50,118 nucleotides of DNA from Clostridia bacterium. Its GTDB lineage: Bacteria; Bacillota; Clostridia; Oscillospirales; Acutalibacteraceae. The translations under genes and the position numbers were made by a program. Below are positions 17,353 to 26,022 of the stretch, piece by piece. The notes below the pieces were generated by a model, which saw nothing but the letters and a program-made list of their open reading frames with translations, ran no database searches and was not told where the DNA came from. The first letter of the stretch is position 1. Every line of letters starts with the position of its first letter. The stretch lies in NCBI GenBank assembly GCA_017623315.1, contig JAGAPJ010000124.1:1-50118 (forward strand), read 5' to 3'.

Positions 17353-19713
17353 TTAACCCGTAGTTGTATTTTCACTAGTTGTTGATGATGTACCGCTGTT
17401 TTCTTCAGGAACGGTTGCATCAGGCGTTGAAGTGCTGGGGGTTGAAGTATTACTTGATGTTTCATCCTTATCAGGCATTGTATCGGTTTTAGGTGTTTCC
17501 AAAAGCTCACCTTCGTGTGTGGTACACGCATCGGGAAGCTTAGTCTTCTTATACCAACCTATATCAATTTTTTCGCATGCATCGGTTGCCAAAAGACCTG
17601 TCTGAGCACAATAGTAACGCTTAACAACGTATTTAGACGTCGGATAATCCTTAGCGGGTAAATTCTTGTGAATTTCACCCATTACCTGACGCCAAAGCTT
17701 AGCAGCAAGGCCTGTGTTTGATGCGGGCATTTTTTGCTGTGTTTGATAGCCAACCCAAGATGAAGCAACGTAATAAGGTGAGCCGCCTACAAACCATTTA
17801 TCCTTCGAATCGTTAGAGGTACCTGTTTTACCGAAAGCACGGAATTTAGTAAAAGTACCTGCCTGCGCTTTACCAGTACCATTAGGACCGTAAATAACGT
17901 TTTGAAGCATTTTATTCATAATCATTGCTGTGTCTTCACTGATTGCAACGGTGGGCTTTGTGTTTTGTTCAAGCACAATTTCACCGCGCTTGTCAGTAAC
18001 CTTGGTGTAAAGGGTAGGCTCGTAATAAAAACCGCCGTTACCAAAAATTGCATAAGCCGCAGCCGATTCAATGGTGGTAATACCGTTATGTGTACCGCCA
18101 AGACCAAGAGACGAAAGGTTAGCATCATCCTGTGTTAAATGCTTAAAGCCTAATTTTTTGGTAAGGAAATTATACGAATTATTAACACCCAAGCTGTTAT
18201 TTAAAATAGCAGCAGGAATGGTATTTGTTGAACGTTCAAGCGCTTCACGTGCGGTAATATTACCACGGTATTTACCATCGTGGTTGCCGGGGGTCCAACT
18301 ACCATAAGAAACCTTAACGTCGTTTAAAAGTGTTGAATAATTAAGGATATTATTTTCAATTGAAGGTGCGTAAACCGCTATCGGCTTTATTGTAGAGCCG
18401 GGCTGACGTACCGCATCAATAGCATTATTAAAGCCGCGGTTGTCGGTCTTTTTGCCGATGTTACCCACAAGTGCCTTAACCTGACCGTTGTAATTAAGAA
18501 TGGTCATAGCGCCGAGTAGTGGGTCGCCCTTACTGCTGGGTTTAGCAGTCTCAGCCGCCTGAAGATAATATTTTTCAGCAATTGCCTGCATTTTCATATC
18601 AACGGTTGCGTAAATTTTGTAACCGCCGCTATAGAAAAGACGTTCAGCACGGGCAATGTCATAACCGTATTTTTCAGCCAAATCCTGTGAAACATCGGTA
18701 ATAAGTGCATCAATGAAGTAAGAGTTTATATCCTCGTTTGCGGTAACATCATCATTAGCCACAATTTTTACGTCCTCGTTTATTGCCTGATTATATTCTT
18801 CTTCAGTAATAAGACCCTGAGTTTTCATAAGACCCAAAACAGTTTTACGGCGTTTTGCGTTAGCCTTAGGGTTGGTATCGGGGGCGTAGTTTGTCGGACT
18901 TTTAGGGATAGATGCCAATGTTGCACATTCGGCAATTGTAAGCTCATCTACGTCCTTGTCGAAATAATAGTTTGCAGCAACCTGCACACCGTAAGTGCCG
19001 TGGCCCATTGCAATTGTGTTAAGATAACATTCCAAAATTACGTCCTTGGTATACTTTGATTCAAGATATCTGGCACGCATAATTTCGCGTACCTTACGCA
19101 TTTTGGTTTTATCATCGTCGCCTGTAAGATTTTTAACAAGCTGCTGAGTAATGGTTGAACCACCCTGACGCGAGGAATAAATTGGTATAAATTCATTAAT
19201 TACCGCACCTGTGGTTCGCTTCCAGTCAACACCGTAGTGGGTTTCAAAGCGTTGGTCCTCAACTGCTATATAAGCATTTGCCAAGCGTTGCGGAATACCT
19301 GTATAACCGGCTTCATTATTTTTTGCGGCCTCTTCATCATAATCAACCCACAAGCGATTATATACACCATGAAGGCGCTTATATTCTTCGTATTCACCCT
19401 TTTCATTTTCAACGTAAACAGTGGTAGTAAGGTTTAGAGTTAAATCGTTAAGGTCTTCCTCCATTGTGCCATCAACCATTGTGAAAACATAAAGCAAAAC
19501 TCCGCCTAAAACAGCACAAGCACCAATGACGCAAATTAAGAAGGAGGCTAAAATAGCCCTAAAAATCTTTTTCTTTTTAGAAATAACCTTTTGGGGCGCC
19601 TCATTCTCTTGCTCAATACTCTTAGAAGAAAAAGCATTAAGGTCAAAGCTGCCTTCGCCTTCGTCCACTACGTCGTTTGAATTGGCGTAACTAAACAAAT
19701 CCTTATCTTCCAT
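17353..19713 (-). CDS. Class A penicillin-binding protein (PBP1A type)
   Basis: The 786-aa bifunctional peptidoglycan synthase has a cytoplasmic tail (1-45) and one membrane anchor (about 50-75). The GT51 glycosyltransferase carries catalytic Glu in AVEDQRFETHYG near 150 and GGSTITQQLVKN near 185. The transpeptidase has SxxK in RQPGSTIKP near 420, SxN in ERSTNT near 470 and KTG in FGKTGTSND near 620. A Ser/Thr-rich tail of about 40 residues ends the protein. The ATG at 19713 follows GGAG; an in-frame TTG upstream is the ribosome site itself. It has its own promoter at 19757-19785. Confidence 0.95.
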   Translation of the reverse strand: MEDKDLFSYANSNDVVDEGEGSFDLNAFSSKSIEQENEAPQKVISKKKKIFRAILASFLICVIGACAVLGGVLLYVFTMVDGTMEEDLNDLTLNLTTTVYVENEKGEYEEYKRLHGVYNRLWVDYDEEAAKNNEAGYTGIPQRLANAYIAVEDQRFETHYGVDWKRTTGAVINEFIPIYSSRQGGSTITQQLVKNLTGDDDKTKMRKVREIMRARYLESKYTKDVILECYLNTIAMGHGTYGVQVAANYYFDKDVDELTIAECATLASIPKSPTNYAPDTNPKANAKRRKTVLGLMKTQGLITEEEYNQAINEDVKIVANDDVTANEDINSYFIDALITDVSQDLAEKYGYDIARAERLFYSGGYKIYATVDMKMQAIAEKYYLQAAETAKPSSKGDPLLGAMTILNYNGQVKALVGNIGKKTDNRGFNNAIDAVRQPGSTIKPIAVYAPSIENNILNYSTLLNDVKVSYGSWTPGNHDGKYRGNITAREALERSTNTIPAAILNNSLGVNNSYNFLTKKLGFKHLTQDDANLSSLGLGGTHNGITTIESAAAYAIFGNGGFYYEPTLYTKVTDKRGEIVLEQNTKPTVAISEDTAMIMNKMLQNVIYGPNGTGKAQAGTFTKFRAFGKTGTSNDSKDKWFVGGSPYYVASSWVGYQTQQKMPASNTGLAAKLWRQVMGEIHKNLPAKDYPTSKYVVKRYYCAQTGLLATDACEKIDIGWYKKTKLPDACTTHEGELLETPKTDTMPDKDETSSNTSTPSTSTPDATVPEENSGTSSTTSENTTTG

Positions 19714-19756
19714 AATTATCTCCAATCTTTAAGATTAATTATTCACAAGTAACCAT

Positions 19757-19785
19757 ATTATACCACAAGTAAATTACAAAATCAA
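19757..19785 (-). promoter_or_regulatory. Promoter of the class A PBP gene
   Basis: Read on the minus strand, TTGATT (19785-19780) and TATAAT (19762-19757) are 17 bases apart, 44 bases upstream of the PBP start. Confidence 0.75.
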
Positions 19786-19857
19786 CTTTTCGATAGCATT
19801 TTAACAATTCTGTCACAATTTATTAAGAAAATTACTGTTTTGTCACAAAAACAACAA

Positions 19858-19886
19858 TTGAAATTTTAGTAACATTATGTTATTAT
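19858..19886 (+). promoter_or_regulatory. Promoter of oadB-oadG
   Basis: TTGAAA (19858-19863) and TATTAT (19881-19886) are 17 bases apart. A 72-base AT-rich leader follows before oadB. Confidence 0.7.
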
Positions 19887-19958
19887 ATATATGTTAAAAG
19901 GCAAAATTTGGCGTTTGCAAATCTTGCTAAAATTTTTAAAAGAAAGGATTTGTGAAAA

Positions 19959-21116
19959 ATGGACTTTTTAATGGACATTTTGAAAGAACTTAGTTTCCTT
20001 GTAGACAATCTTTCAAACTTTTTCGAAGCAGGCGGCTGGAAATACCCTGTAATGTGGCTTATCGGCGGTATACTTATTTATCTTGCTATCCGTCACGATA
20101 TGGAACCCACCCTGCTTTTACCCATGGGCTTTGGTACAATTTTGGTTAATATCCCCCTATCAGGCGCAATTGGCGAACACGGCGCACTAACAACCCTGTT
20201 TAATGCAGGTATCGCAAATGAACTATTCCCTCTTATACTATTTATAGGTATAGGCGCTATGATTGACTTTGGCCCACTGCTTACCAACCCCAAGCTTATG
20301 ATTTTTGGTGCGGCGGCACAGTTTGGTATTTTCTTTACATTTTGTATGGCATCAATGTTCTTTACCCAAAACGAAGCGGCTTCTATCGGTATTATCGGTG
20401 CGGCTGACGGTCCTACCGCTATCGTTGTTGCTAACAAGCTTTTAGGTGCTGACAATGATATTACAGGCGCTATTATGGTTGCGGCATATTCTTATATGGC
20501 GCTTGTGCCTATTATTCAGCCCCCTGTTATCAAGCTTTTAACCACTAAAAAGGAACGCATGATTCGTATGCCTTACGAACAAAAGCAGGTTTCGAAACTT
20601 ACTAAAATTTTATTTCCCATTGTTATTACCGTTGTTGCAGGTGTGGTTGCTCCCGAATCAGTATCCCTTATCGGTTTTCTTATGTTCGGTAACCTTATTC
20701 GTGAATGCGGTGTGCTTAACTCACTTTCAGAAACTGCGCAAAAGGTACTTGCAAACCTTATTACAATCTTCCTCGGCATTACAATTGCTTGCCAGATGGA
20801 AGCTTCAAAATTCCTCAATTTCAACACACTTCTCATTCTTGGTCTTGGTCTTTTCGCCTTCATTTTCGACACTGCAGGCGGTGTAATGTTTGCCAAGTTC
20901 TTAAACCTTTTCTTACCCAAGAGCAAAAAAATCAACCCAATGATTGGTGCGGCAGGTATTTCGGCTTTCCCAATGTCAGGCCGTGTTGTTCATAAAATGG
21001 GACTTAAGGAAGACCCACAAAACTTCTTGCTTATGCAGTCCATCGGTGTTAACGTTTCGGGTCAGATTGCGTCGGTTATCGCGGGCGGTCTTATCCTTAG
21101 CTTCTTTATGAAATAA
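19959..21116 (+). CDS. Na+-transporting decarboxylase beta subunit (OadB/GcdB/MmdB type)
   Basis: The 385-aa multispanning membrane subunit couples decarboxylation of a biotin-bound carboxyl group to sodium export. Hallmarks are LLPMGFGTILVNIPLSGA near residue 50, GIGAMIDFGPLL near 97 with the conserved membrane Asp, and GIIGAADGPTAIVVANKLL near 144. FPMSGRVVHKMG lies near 338. Length is typical. AAAGGA precedes the ATG. The carboxyltransferase alpha subunit and biotin carrier are not in the window, so the substrate (oxaloacetate, glutaconyl-CoA or methylmalonyl-CoA) cannot be assigned. Confidence 0.94.
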   Translation: MDFLMDILKELSFLVDNLSNFFEAGGWKYPVMWLIGGILIYLAIRHDMEPTLLLPMGFGTILVNIPLSGAIGEHGALTTLFNAGIANELFPLILFIGIGAMIDFGPLLTNPKLMIFGAAAQFGIFFTFCMASMFFTQNEAASIGIIGAADGPTAIVVANKLLGADNDITGAIMVAAYSYMALVPIIQPPVIKLLTTKKERMIRMPYEQKQVSKLTKILFPIVITVVAGVVAPESVSLIGFLMFGNLIRECGVLNSLSETAQKVLANLITIFLGITIACQMEASKFLNFNTLLILGLGLFAFIFDTAGGVMFAKFLNLFLPKSKKINPMIGAAGISAFPMSGRVVHKMGLKEDPQNFLLMQSIGVNVSGQIASVIAGGLILSFFMK

Positions 21117-21128
21117 GGGGGTAAAATC

Positions 21129-21296
21129 ATGTTAAACAATTTAATTTTAGCTAAAAGCATTTTCAGCGACTTTAACCCCATGGCATTTGTTGACAACCTT
21201 AAATATATGCTTTCAGGTATGATTGCAATTTTCATTGTTATCGGCATAATTGTTCTTATTACTGTTATTCTTAATAAAATTTTTAGTAAGAAATAA
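21129..21296 (+). CDS. Short OadG-like gamma subunit of the Na+ pump
   Basis: The 55-aa peptide starts MLNNLILAKSIFSDFNPMAF and has one membrane helix (about 30-50, rich in Ile/Val) and a basic end FSKK. Size, topology and place 12 bases after the beta subunit match the small OadG family. OadG in that family anchors and stabilises the complex. GGGGG lies shortly before the ATG. A terminator follows nine bases downstream. The helix lacks polar residues, and the usual long His/Pro-rich tail of oxaloacetate decarboxylase gamma is absent. Confidence 0.78.
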   Translation: MLNNLILAKSIFSDFNPMAFVDNLKYMLSGMIAIFIVIGIIVLITVILNKIFSKK

Positions 21297-21305
21297 ATAA
21301 TTATC

Positions 21306-21343
21306 AAAAAATGCGGTAGAATTTAAGTTCTACCGCATTTTTA
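21306..21343. terminator. Bidirectional terminator between oadG and htrA
   Basis: ATGCGGTAGAA and TTCTACCGCAT pair over 11 bp, with A-rich left and T-rich right flanks. The convergent genes end on each side. Confidence 0.9.
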
Positions 21344-21351
21344 TTTGCTTT

Positions 21352-22665
21352 TTATTCACCTTCGGGGAAATTGAAATCCTTATTACCGTCAGGATTTTGA
21401 GGTAAACGGTTAATGTCGGCTTGATAGCTTGACTCACCGATATTTGCTCTTAAGGTTGCCTTTAAGGTTTTGCTTTCACCGCTTTCGGTCACAAAGGTAA
21501 CGGTTATTATGTCACCCGCACGGCTTTGTTCAATTATATTAAGCACAACTGCATCATCATCGGTATTGACACCGTTAATTTGAACGATTGTGTCACCCTT
21601 CTTAAGCTTACCGTAAAGGTCGCTATCCTCTGCTACCGAATCAACAAGCAAGCCAACGTATTTATATTTACGAAGCTCAACCTCTATATTAGTTACTGCG
21701 TAATAAGATATGCCAAGCTTTGCACGGCTTATTACCTTACCCTCTTTAATAAGCTCTTCCACAATATATTTCATTGTAGTGGTAGGAATAGCATACCCTA
21801 CTGCTTCTTGGTCGCTTGACACAACCTTGGCTGAAGTAATACCGATTACCTGACCGTACATATTAACAAGCGCGCCACCTGACGAGCCGGGGTTAATAGG
21901 ACTGTCGGTTTGAATAAGACGTGCCGAATAGCTAGAAGTGGTTTGAACACGTCGGTCTACTGCAGAAACTATACCGCGTGTAATACTTGCCTTTTCGGTA
22001 GGCTCGCTTGGACAGCCTATTGCCACTACGTTTTCACCGTATATTATTTCGTCGGAATTACCAAATGTTGCCGCCTTAAAGCCGTTACCCTTAATTTTTA
22101 AAACCGCAAGGTCGCTTACCACATCGCCTGCAACGTAAACGGCGTCATATTCCTTACCGTCTTGAGTGTAAACCTTAAATTTAGGTGCCGCAACGCTTGA
22201 ATAAATATGGTCGTTTGTAACAACATAACCATCTTGACTATAAATTACACCGCTGGCATAGGAAGCCGCGCCCGAAGCATTATATACAATTATACCAACC
22301 ACGCTGTCCGATACCTTATCATAAACCTGTGCGGCGGTCATTTCGTCGGTTTTAGCAGGCTTTGAAGCAAGGTTAACGTTAACCTTTGGTTTAAAAACAC
22401 CGTTACTTTTACCGATATAATAACCAGTAATACAAGCAGTAGCAGTTAAAATTACCATTGCCATAATTAAAGCAAACACCTTTAAACCAAGACTTGCCTT
22501 GTTTGATTTTTCGGGTACAATTTCACCAACTGTAATTGGGTTATATACTGTTGCGAATTCCTCGGTATGAAGCTGCTCAGTAACTGCTTCTTCTATTGCT
22601 TCGTTTTCACGATTATCCATAACCTCGGGTTGTTGCTCAACCTCTTTATTTTCAAAATTATCCAT
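21352..22665 (-). CDS. HtrA/DegP-like serine protease with PDZ domain
   Basis: The 437-aa protein is an S1C protease anchored by one helix (about 60-85) with the catalytic part outside. The triad is visible: His in VVTNDHIYSS near residue 165, Asp in VVSDLAVLKI near 196, Ser in NPGSSGGALVN near 270. A PDZ domain follows (about 320-415; VAEDSDLYGKLKKGDTIVQI). It should degrade or refold damaged extracytoplasmic proteins. Its start overlaps the histidine kinase end by eight bases with AAGGAG inside that gene, so it is the third gene of a two-component operon. Confidence 0.95.
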   Translation of the reverse strand: MDNFENKEVEQQPEVMDNRENEAIEEAVTEQLHTEEFATVYNPITVGEIVPEKSNKASLGLKVFALIMAMVILTATACITGYYIGKSNGVFKPKVNVNLASKPAKTDEMTAAQVYDKVSDSVVGIIVYNASGAASYASGVIYSQDGYVVTNDHIYSSVAAPKFKVYTQDGKEYDAVYVAGDVVSDLAVLKIKGNGFKAATFGNSDEIIYGENVVAIGCPSEPTEKASITRGIVSAVDRRVQTTSSYSARLIQTDSPINPGSSGGALVNMYGQVIGITSAKVVSSDQEAVGYAIPTTTMKYIVEELIKEGKVISRAKLGISYYAVTNIEVELRKYKYVGLLVDSVAEDSDLYGKLKKGDTIVQINGVNTDDDAVVLNIIEQSRAGDIITVTFVTESGESKTLKATLRANIGESSYQADINRLPQNPDGNKDFNFPEGE

Positions 22666-24079
22666 TACTTTCTCCTTTTGGAAGTATTACCTTAAAGGCA
22701 GTAAATTGCCCCTGACGGCTAGCAACCGAAACCTGACCCCTATGCGCCAAAACAATGGTTTTAACAAGATAAAGCCCTAGTCCCAAGCTGTTTTTAATGT
22801 CCGAACGTGATTTATCACCCTTATAAAAGCGTTCAAACACAAAGGGCAATTCACTTTCAGGTATACCGTCGCCAGTATTTTTAATTACAAAAATTATATT
22901 ATCATTTTCCTGACTTAATGTAAAGGAAATTTTACCGCCGTCATTTGTAAATTTAATAGCATTATCCACCAAATTATAAACCACCTGATGAATAAGGTCA
23001 CGGTCAGCTGTAATTGTAGCGTCACTTAAAGAGTCAAGACCTTCAATTTCGAAATTACCGTTTTCAACCCTTTGTTCTTGCCCGATAACAATTGAGCATA
23101 CCATTTCGCTTATGCTGAAGCTTTCTTTTTTAAGCTCAACCTCGCCCGATTCAAGCTTAGAAATATCAAGCATACCGTTTACCAAACGAGAAAGGCGTTT
23201 AACCTCGCTTGATACAATTGATAAATAATATTGGTGCTTGTCTTTTGGAATTGTGCCGTCCAATATACCGTCAATAAAGCCCGAAATTGTAGTCATTGGT
23301 GTGCGCAATTCGTGCGAAACACTGCTAACAAAGCCGCGGCGCATTGTTTCAAGGCGTGAAAGCGAGTTTGTCATCATATTAAAAGATGCAGCCAATTCAC
23401 CAATTTCATCATCACTTGTAACGGGTATACGCTTTGAAAAATCGCCCTTTGCCATTGCTTTTGCCGCATCGGACATATTTTTAAGTGGCTTTGCCATACG
23501 GTAGGTTATAAAAATTGAAAGGCAAAACATAATTAAAACGGGTATTATTGCCACCCTTACAAAAAGCTTTGTCATGGTGCGCATAAGCCCTTCGACCTGC
23601 TCCATAGGTGCGGTTGCAAAAATGTAATAAGTTTTGTCAGCGTCAACTGAATTTGCCGCCACACAATAAGGGTTAATATACATATCCAAATTGTCCACAA
23701 CAGGTCTTTTACCATCTACCGCACGAGTTATTACCTCTTTGGGTATGATATATGAGGAATGAAGGCATTTGGCTTCTTTTTGCCATTCGTCACAGGCACA
23801 AACCAACACCGTACCGTTTTCATCGGTTACAAACATATCAGCACCGATAACGCTTGAAAGTGCGCGTGAAATAGGCAAAAATTCCCCCGTCATATCACCG
23901 TCACTGCTTTGCGACACGGTATCAGCCACCTGAACACAGCTTTGCTTAAGTGACTTATATGTGTTATTCACCGCATAATTATTTAGCACAACACTTAAAA
24001 GCATTAAAATAACAAATAAGCTTGCACATATTGTAATGCCCATAACCAAAAAATATCTTTTAAAAAGGCGAAGTCTCAT
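22658..24079 (-). CDS. Sensor histidine kinase (HAMP-HisKA-HATPase)
   Basis: The 473-aa membrane kinase has helix 1 (about 8-32), an extracellular sensor (about 33-165), helix 2 (about 166-188) and HAMP (about 190-240). HisKA has the phospho-acceptor in SVSHELRTPMTTISG near 255. HATPase_c has the N box VYNLVDNAIKFT, GDGIPE and LGLGLYLVKTIV. The sensor region contains Cys-bearing stretches (VCACDEWQKEAKCLH) of unknown ligand. It starts three bases after the response regulator and overlaps htrA, so signalling probably concerns envelope or secretion stress; that is inference from context. Confidence 0.94.
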   Translation of the reverse strand: MRLRLFKRYFLVMGITICASLFVILMLLSVVLNNYAVNNTYKSLKQSCVQVADTVSQSSDGDMTGEFLPISRALSSVIGADMFVTDENGTVLVCACDEWQKEAKCLHSSYIIPKEVITRAVDGKRPVVDNLDMYINPYCVAANSVDADKTYYIFATAPMEQVEGLMRTMTKLFVRVAIIPVLIMFCLSIFITYRMAKPLKNMSDAAKAMAKGDFSKRIPVTSDDEIGELAASFNMMTNSLSRLETMRRGFVSSVSHELRTPMTTISGFIDGILDGTIPKDKHQYYLSIVSSEVKRLSRLVNGMLDISKLESGEVELKKESFSISEMVCSIVIGQEQRVENGNFEIEGLDSLSDATITADRDLIHQVVYNLVDNAIKFTNDGGKISFTLSQENDNIIFVIKNTGDGIPESELPFVFERFYKGDKSRSDIKNSLGLGLYLVKTIVLAHRGQVSVASRQGQFTAFKVILPKGESNG

Positions 24080-24082
24080 ATA

Positions 24083-24766
24083 TTATTTAACCTCAAATTT
24101 ATAACCTACGCCCCACACGGTTTTAAGTGACCATTCAGTTGAAATATTTTCAAGCTTTTCACGAATTCTTTTAACGTGAACATCAACCGTGCGTGAGTCA
24201 CCATAATAATCAAAGCCCCAAACCTCATCTAAAAGCTGGTCACGGGTATAAACTCGGTTGGGATTACTTGCAAGGTGATAAATAAGTTCCAATTCCTTGG
24301 GCGGCGTATCAATTATTTTACCGTCCACCTGAAGCTCATAATTTGTAAGGTTAATTCTTAGCTTATCGTATACAACCTCTTCAACTGTGGCTTTTTCTCC
24401 ACCGTTAGTACGGCGAAGCACCGCTTTAACACGCGCCATAACCTCTTTAGTATCAAAAGGCTTTGTAACATAATCGTCAGCACCAAGCTCAAGCCCCAGT
24501 ATTTTATCAAAGGTTTCGCCCTTGGCGGTAAGCATAATTATCGGCACGTTGGACTCCTTCCTTATTTGGCGGCAAACCTGCCAGCCGTCAAATTTAGGAA
24601 GCATAATATCAAGTAAAATTAAATCCGGCGTAAAGGTTTTAGCAAAATCGATTGCTTGCTGACCGTCATAAGCCGCCATTGTTTTATAACCTTCCTTTTC
24701 AAGATAAAGGCGCAAAAGCTCGCAAATATTTTGGTCGTCGTCAACAACTAAAATCTTTTCTTCCAT
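24083..24766 (-). CDS. OmpR/PhoB-family response regulator
   Basis: The 227-aa regulator has a receiver domain (about 1-118) with the acidic pocket VVDDDQN, the phospho-Asp in LILLDIMLP near residue 53 and the Lys in DDYVTKPFD near 104. A winged-helix DNA-binding domain follows (about 130-227; YTRDQLLDEVWGFDYYGDSR). The ATG at 24766 follows AGGG; an in-frame TTG further up is less likely. It is first of the regulator-kinase-protease operon. Confidence 0.95.
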   Translation of the reverse strand: MEEKILVVDDDQNICELLRLYLEKEGYKTMAAYDGQQAIDFAKTFTPDLILLDIMLPKFDGWQVCRQIRKESNVPIIMLTAKGETFDKILGLELGADDYVTKPFDTKEVMARVKAVLRRTNGGEKATVEEVVYDKLRINLTNYELQVDGKIIDTPPKELELIYHLASNPNRVYTRDQLLDEVWGFDYYGDSRTVDVHVKRIREKLENISTEWSLKTVWGVGYKFEVK

Positions 24767-24849
24767 ATATATCCCTACTTTCAACCTGATTTTAACACAA
24801 ATATATAGTAATAGTATTAAAAAAATATGAATTTTTTATAACCTGTAAA

Positions 24850-24878
24850 AAAAGACTGCCCCGTTACCGAGGCAGTCA
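24850..24878 (-). terminator. Terminator of the zinc-ribbon gene
   Basis: Read on the minus strand, GACTGCC and GGCAGTC pair around CTCGGTAACG and are followed by seven T. It lies 16 bases beyond the zinc-ribbon stop. Confidence 0.88.
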
Positions 24879-24893
24879 GCTGCACAAAAAGAA

Positions 24894-25178
24894 TTATTCT
24901 GCTGATTCTTCCTTCATTTTTGCGAAGCATTCGCTGCAATACACAGGACGGTCGTCGCGGGGAAGGAACGGAACCTTAGCCACACCACCGCAAGCTGCAC
25001 ATACAGCTTCGTGCATCTCCCTTGGTGCCTTTCCAGCATTTTTGCGTTTGTCGCGGCAGGGTTTGCAACGCTGCGGTTCATTTACAAAGCCTTTGGATTC
25101 GTAAAATTCCTGTTCTCTCGCAGTGAATACGAATTCTTCTCCGCAGTCCTTGCAAACTAGTGTTTTGTCTTCAAACAT
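24894..25178 (-). CDS. Small zinc-ribbon protein (zf-trcl type)
   Basis: This 94-aa cytosolic protein has four CxxC pairs: CKDC near residue 9, CKPC near 38, CAAC near 61 and CSEC near 81. They fit two zinc ribbons. The first half, DKTLVCKDCGEEFVFTAREQ, is the probable zinc-ribbon (zf-trcl) signature common in Clostridia. No enzymatic part is present. AGTGAGGT precedes the ATG. It has its own terminator. Function is unknown; nucleic-acid or protein binding is a guess. Confidence 0.88.
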   Translation of the reverse strand: MFEDKTLVCKDCGEEFVFTAREQEFYESKGFVNEPQRCKPCRDKRKNAGKAPREMHEAVCAACGGVAKVPFLPRDDRPVYCSECFAKMKEESAE

Positions 25179-25296
25179 TTTTTCTTACCTCACTTGGTAT
25201 ATTTTTCTTAGCCCGGGACGGAATTACACCGACATCTTTGTTTACAACGTTCTTCTTTTTTAAACTACACGAGCATATATAATAACAGTCAAGCTG

Positions 25297-25860
25297 TTAT
25301 TTCTTTAGTTTTTTGCGAATACGCGAAAGCGCATTATCGACCGATTTTTCGGTGCAGTTAAGACTTTCAGCTATATTGGCATAGGACATACCCGCCAAAA
25401 ACATTTGCAAAACCTCAAATTCCATTTTTGAAAGTTCAAGCTTAATGCTTTGGGTTAGGCTTTCATAATCCTCTTTTTCAATTATAATTTCTTCGGGGGT
25501 TAGATTATCACTTATATCTGCCCCCTCTAAAGAGGAAAGCATTTCATTGGGTATATTCCTTTGCGCGCCGTTTTTTCGTGCAAAGGAAATAACTGCCCTT
25601 TTTATACAAAGTGAGGCAAAAGTCGAAAAAGAAGACTTTTGCGAATCGTAGTTTTTAATGGCATTATAAAGCGCAATTGTTGCTTCCTGTACGGCATCGT
25701 CAACATGAGGCGCCGGCAAATAGCACTTAACGGTTGCGACAATTAAAGGCGTATAATGTTCGATTATATGCGGGAGTAATTGATACTCACCTTCATTTAT
25801 AAGCTTAATAGCCAACTCTTCGGAAATTGTTTGGCCATTTTCAACAATAATATTCCTCAT
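25297..25860 (-). CDS. Sigma-70 family RNA polymerase sigma factor, SigH-like
   Basis: The 187-aa factor has region 2 (about 20-95; YLPAPHVDDAVQEATIALYNAIKNYD, with FSTFASLCIKRAVISFARK) and region 4 (about 135-187; MEFEVLQMFLAGMSYANIAESLNCTEKSVDNALSRIRKKL). The pattern resembles the SigH/Spo0H group more than compact ECF factors, though it is shorter than Bacillus SigH (about 218 residues). No anti-sigma gene is adjacent. A strong promoter lies upstream. Start of sporulation is a plausible role but is not shown. Confidence 0.85.
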   Translation of the reverse strand: MRNIIVENGQTISEELAIKLINEGEYQLLPHIIEHYTPLIVATVKCYLPAPHVDDAVQEATIALYNAIKNYDSQKSSFSTFASLCIKRAVISFARKNGAQRNIPNEMLSSLEGADISDNLTPEEIIIEKEDYESLTQSIKLELSKMEFEVLQMFLAGMSYANIAESLNCTEKSVDNALSRIRKKLKK

Positions 25861-25899
25861 TTGTTCACCAATTTAAGCGTTCTTGCCCATTCGTATAAC

Positions 25900-25928
25900 A
25901 TAATACATTAAGTTTTTCAACTTGTCAA
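25900..25928 (-). promoter_or_regulatory. Promoter of the SigH-like gene
   Basis: On the minus strand TTGACA (25928-25923) and TATTAT (25905-25900) are 17 bases apart. The -35 is perfect. Confidence 0.82.
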
Positions 25929-25967
25929 GCATTTTTTTATAATGTTGCAATTTCCTACAGTTTTATG

Positions 25968-25996
25968 TTGACAAATAAGTATAAAATATATATTAT
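25968..25996 (+). promoter_or_regulatory. Promoter of the phosphoglucomutase gene
   Basis: TTGACA (25968-25973) and TATTAT (25991-25996) are 17 bases apart, 26 bases before the start. It diverges from the sigma-factor promoter, with the two -35 boxes 39 bases apart. Confidence 0.82.
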
Positions 25997-26022
25997 ATAG
26001 TCTAGAAAGTGAGGTTATAACA

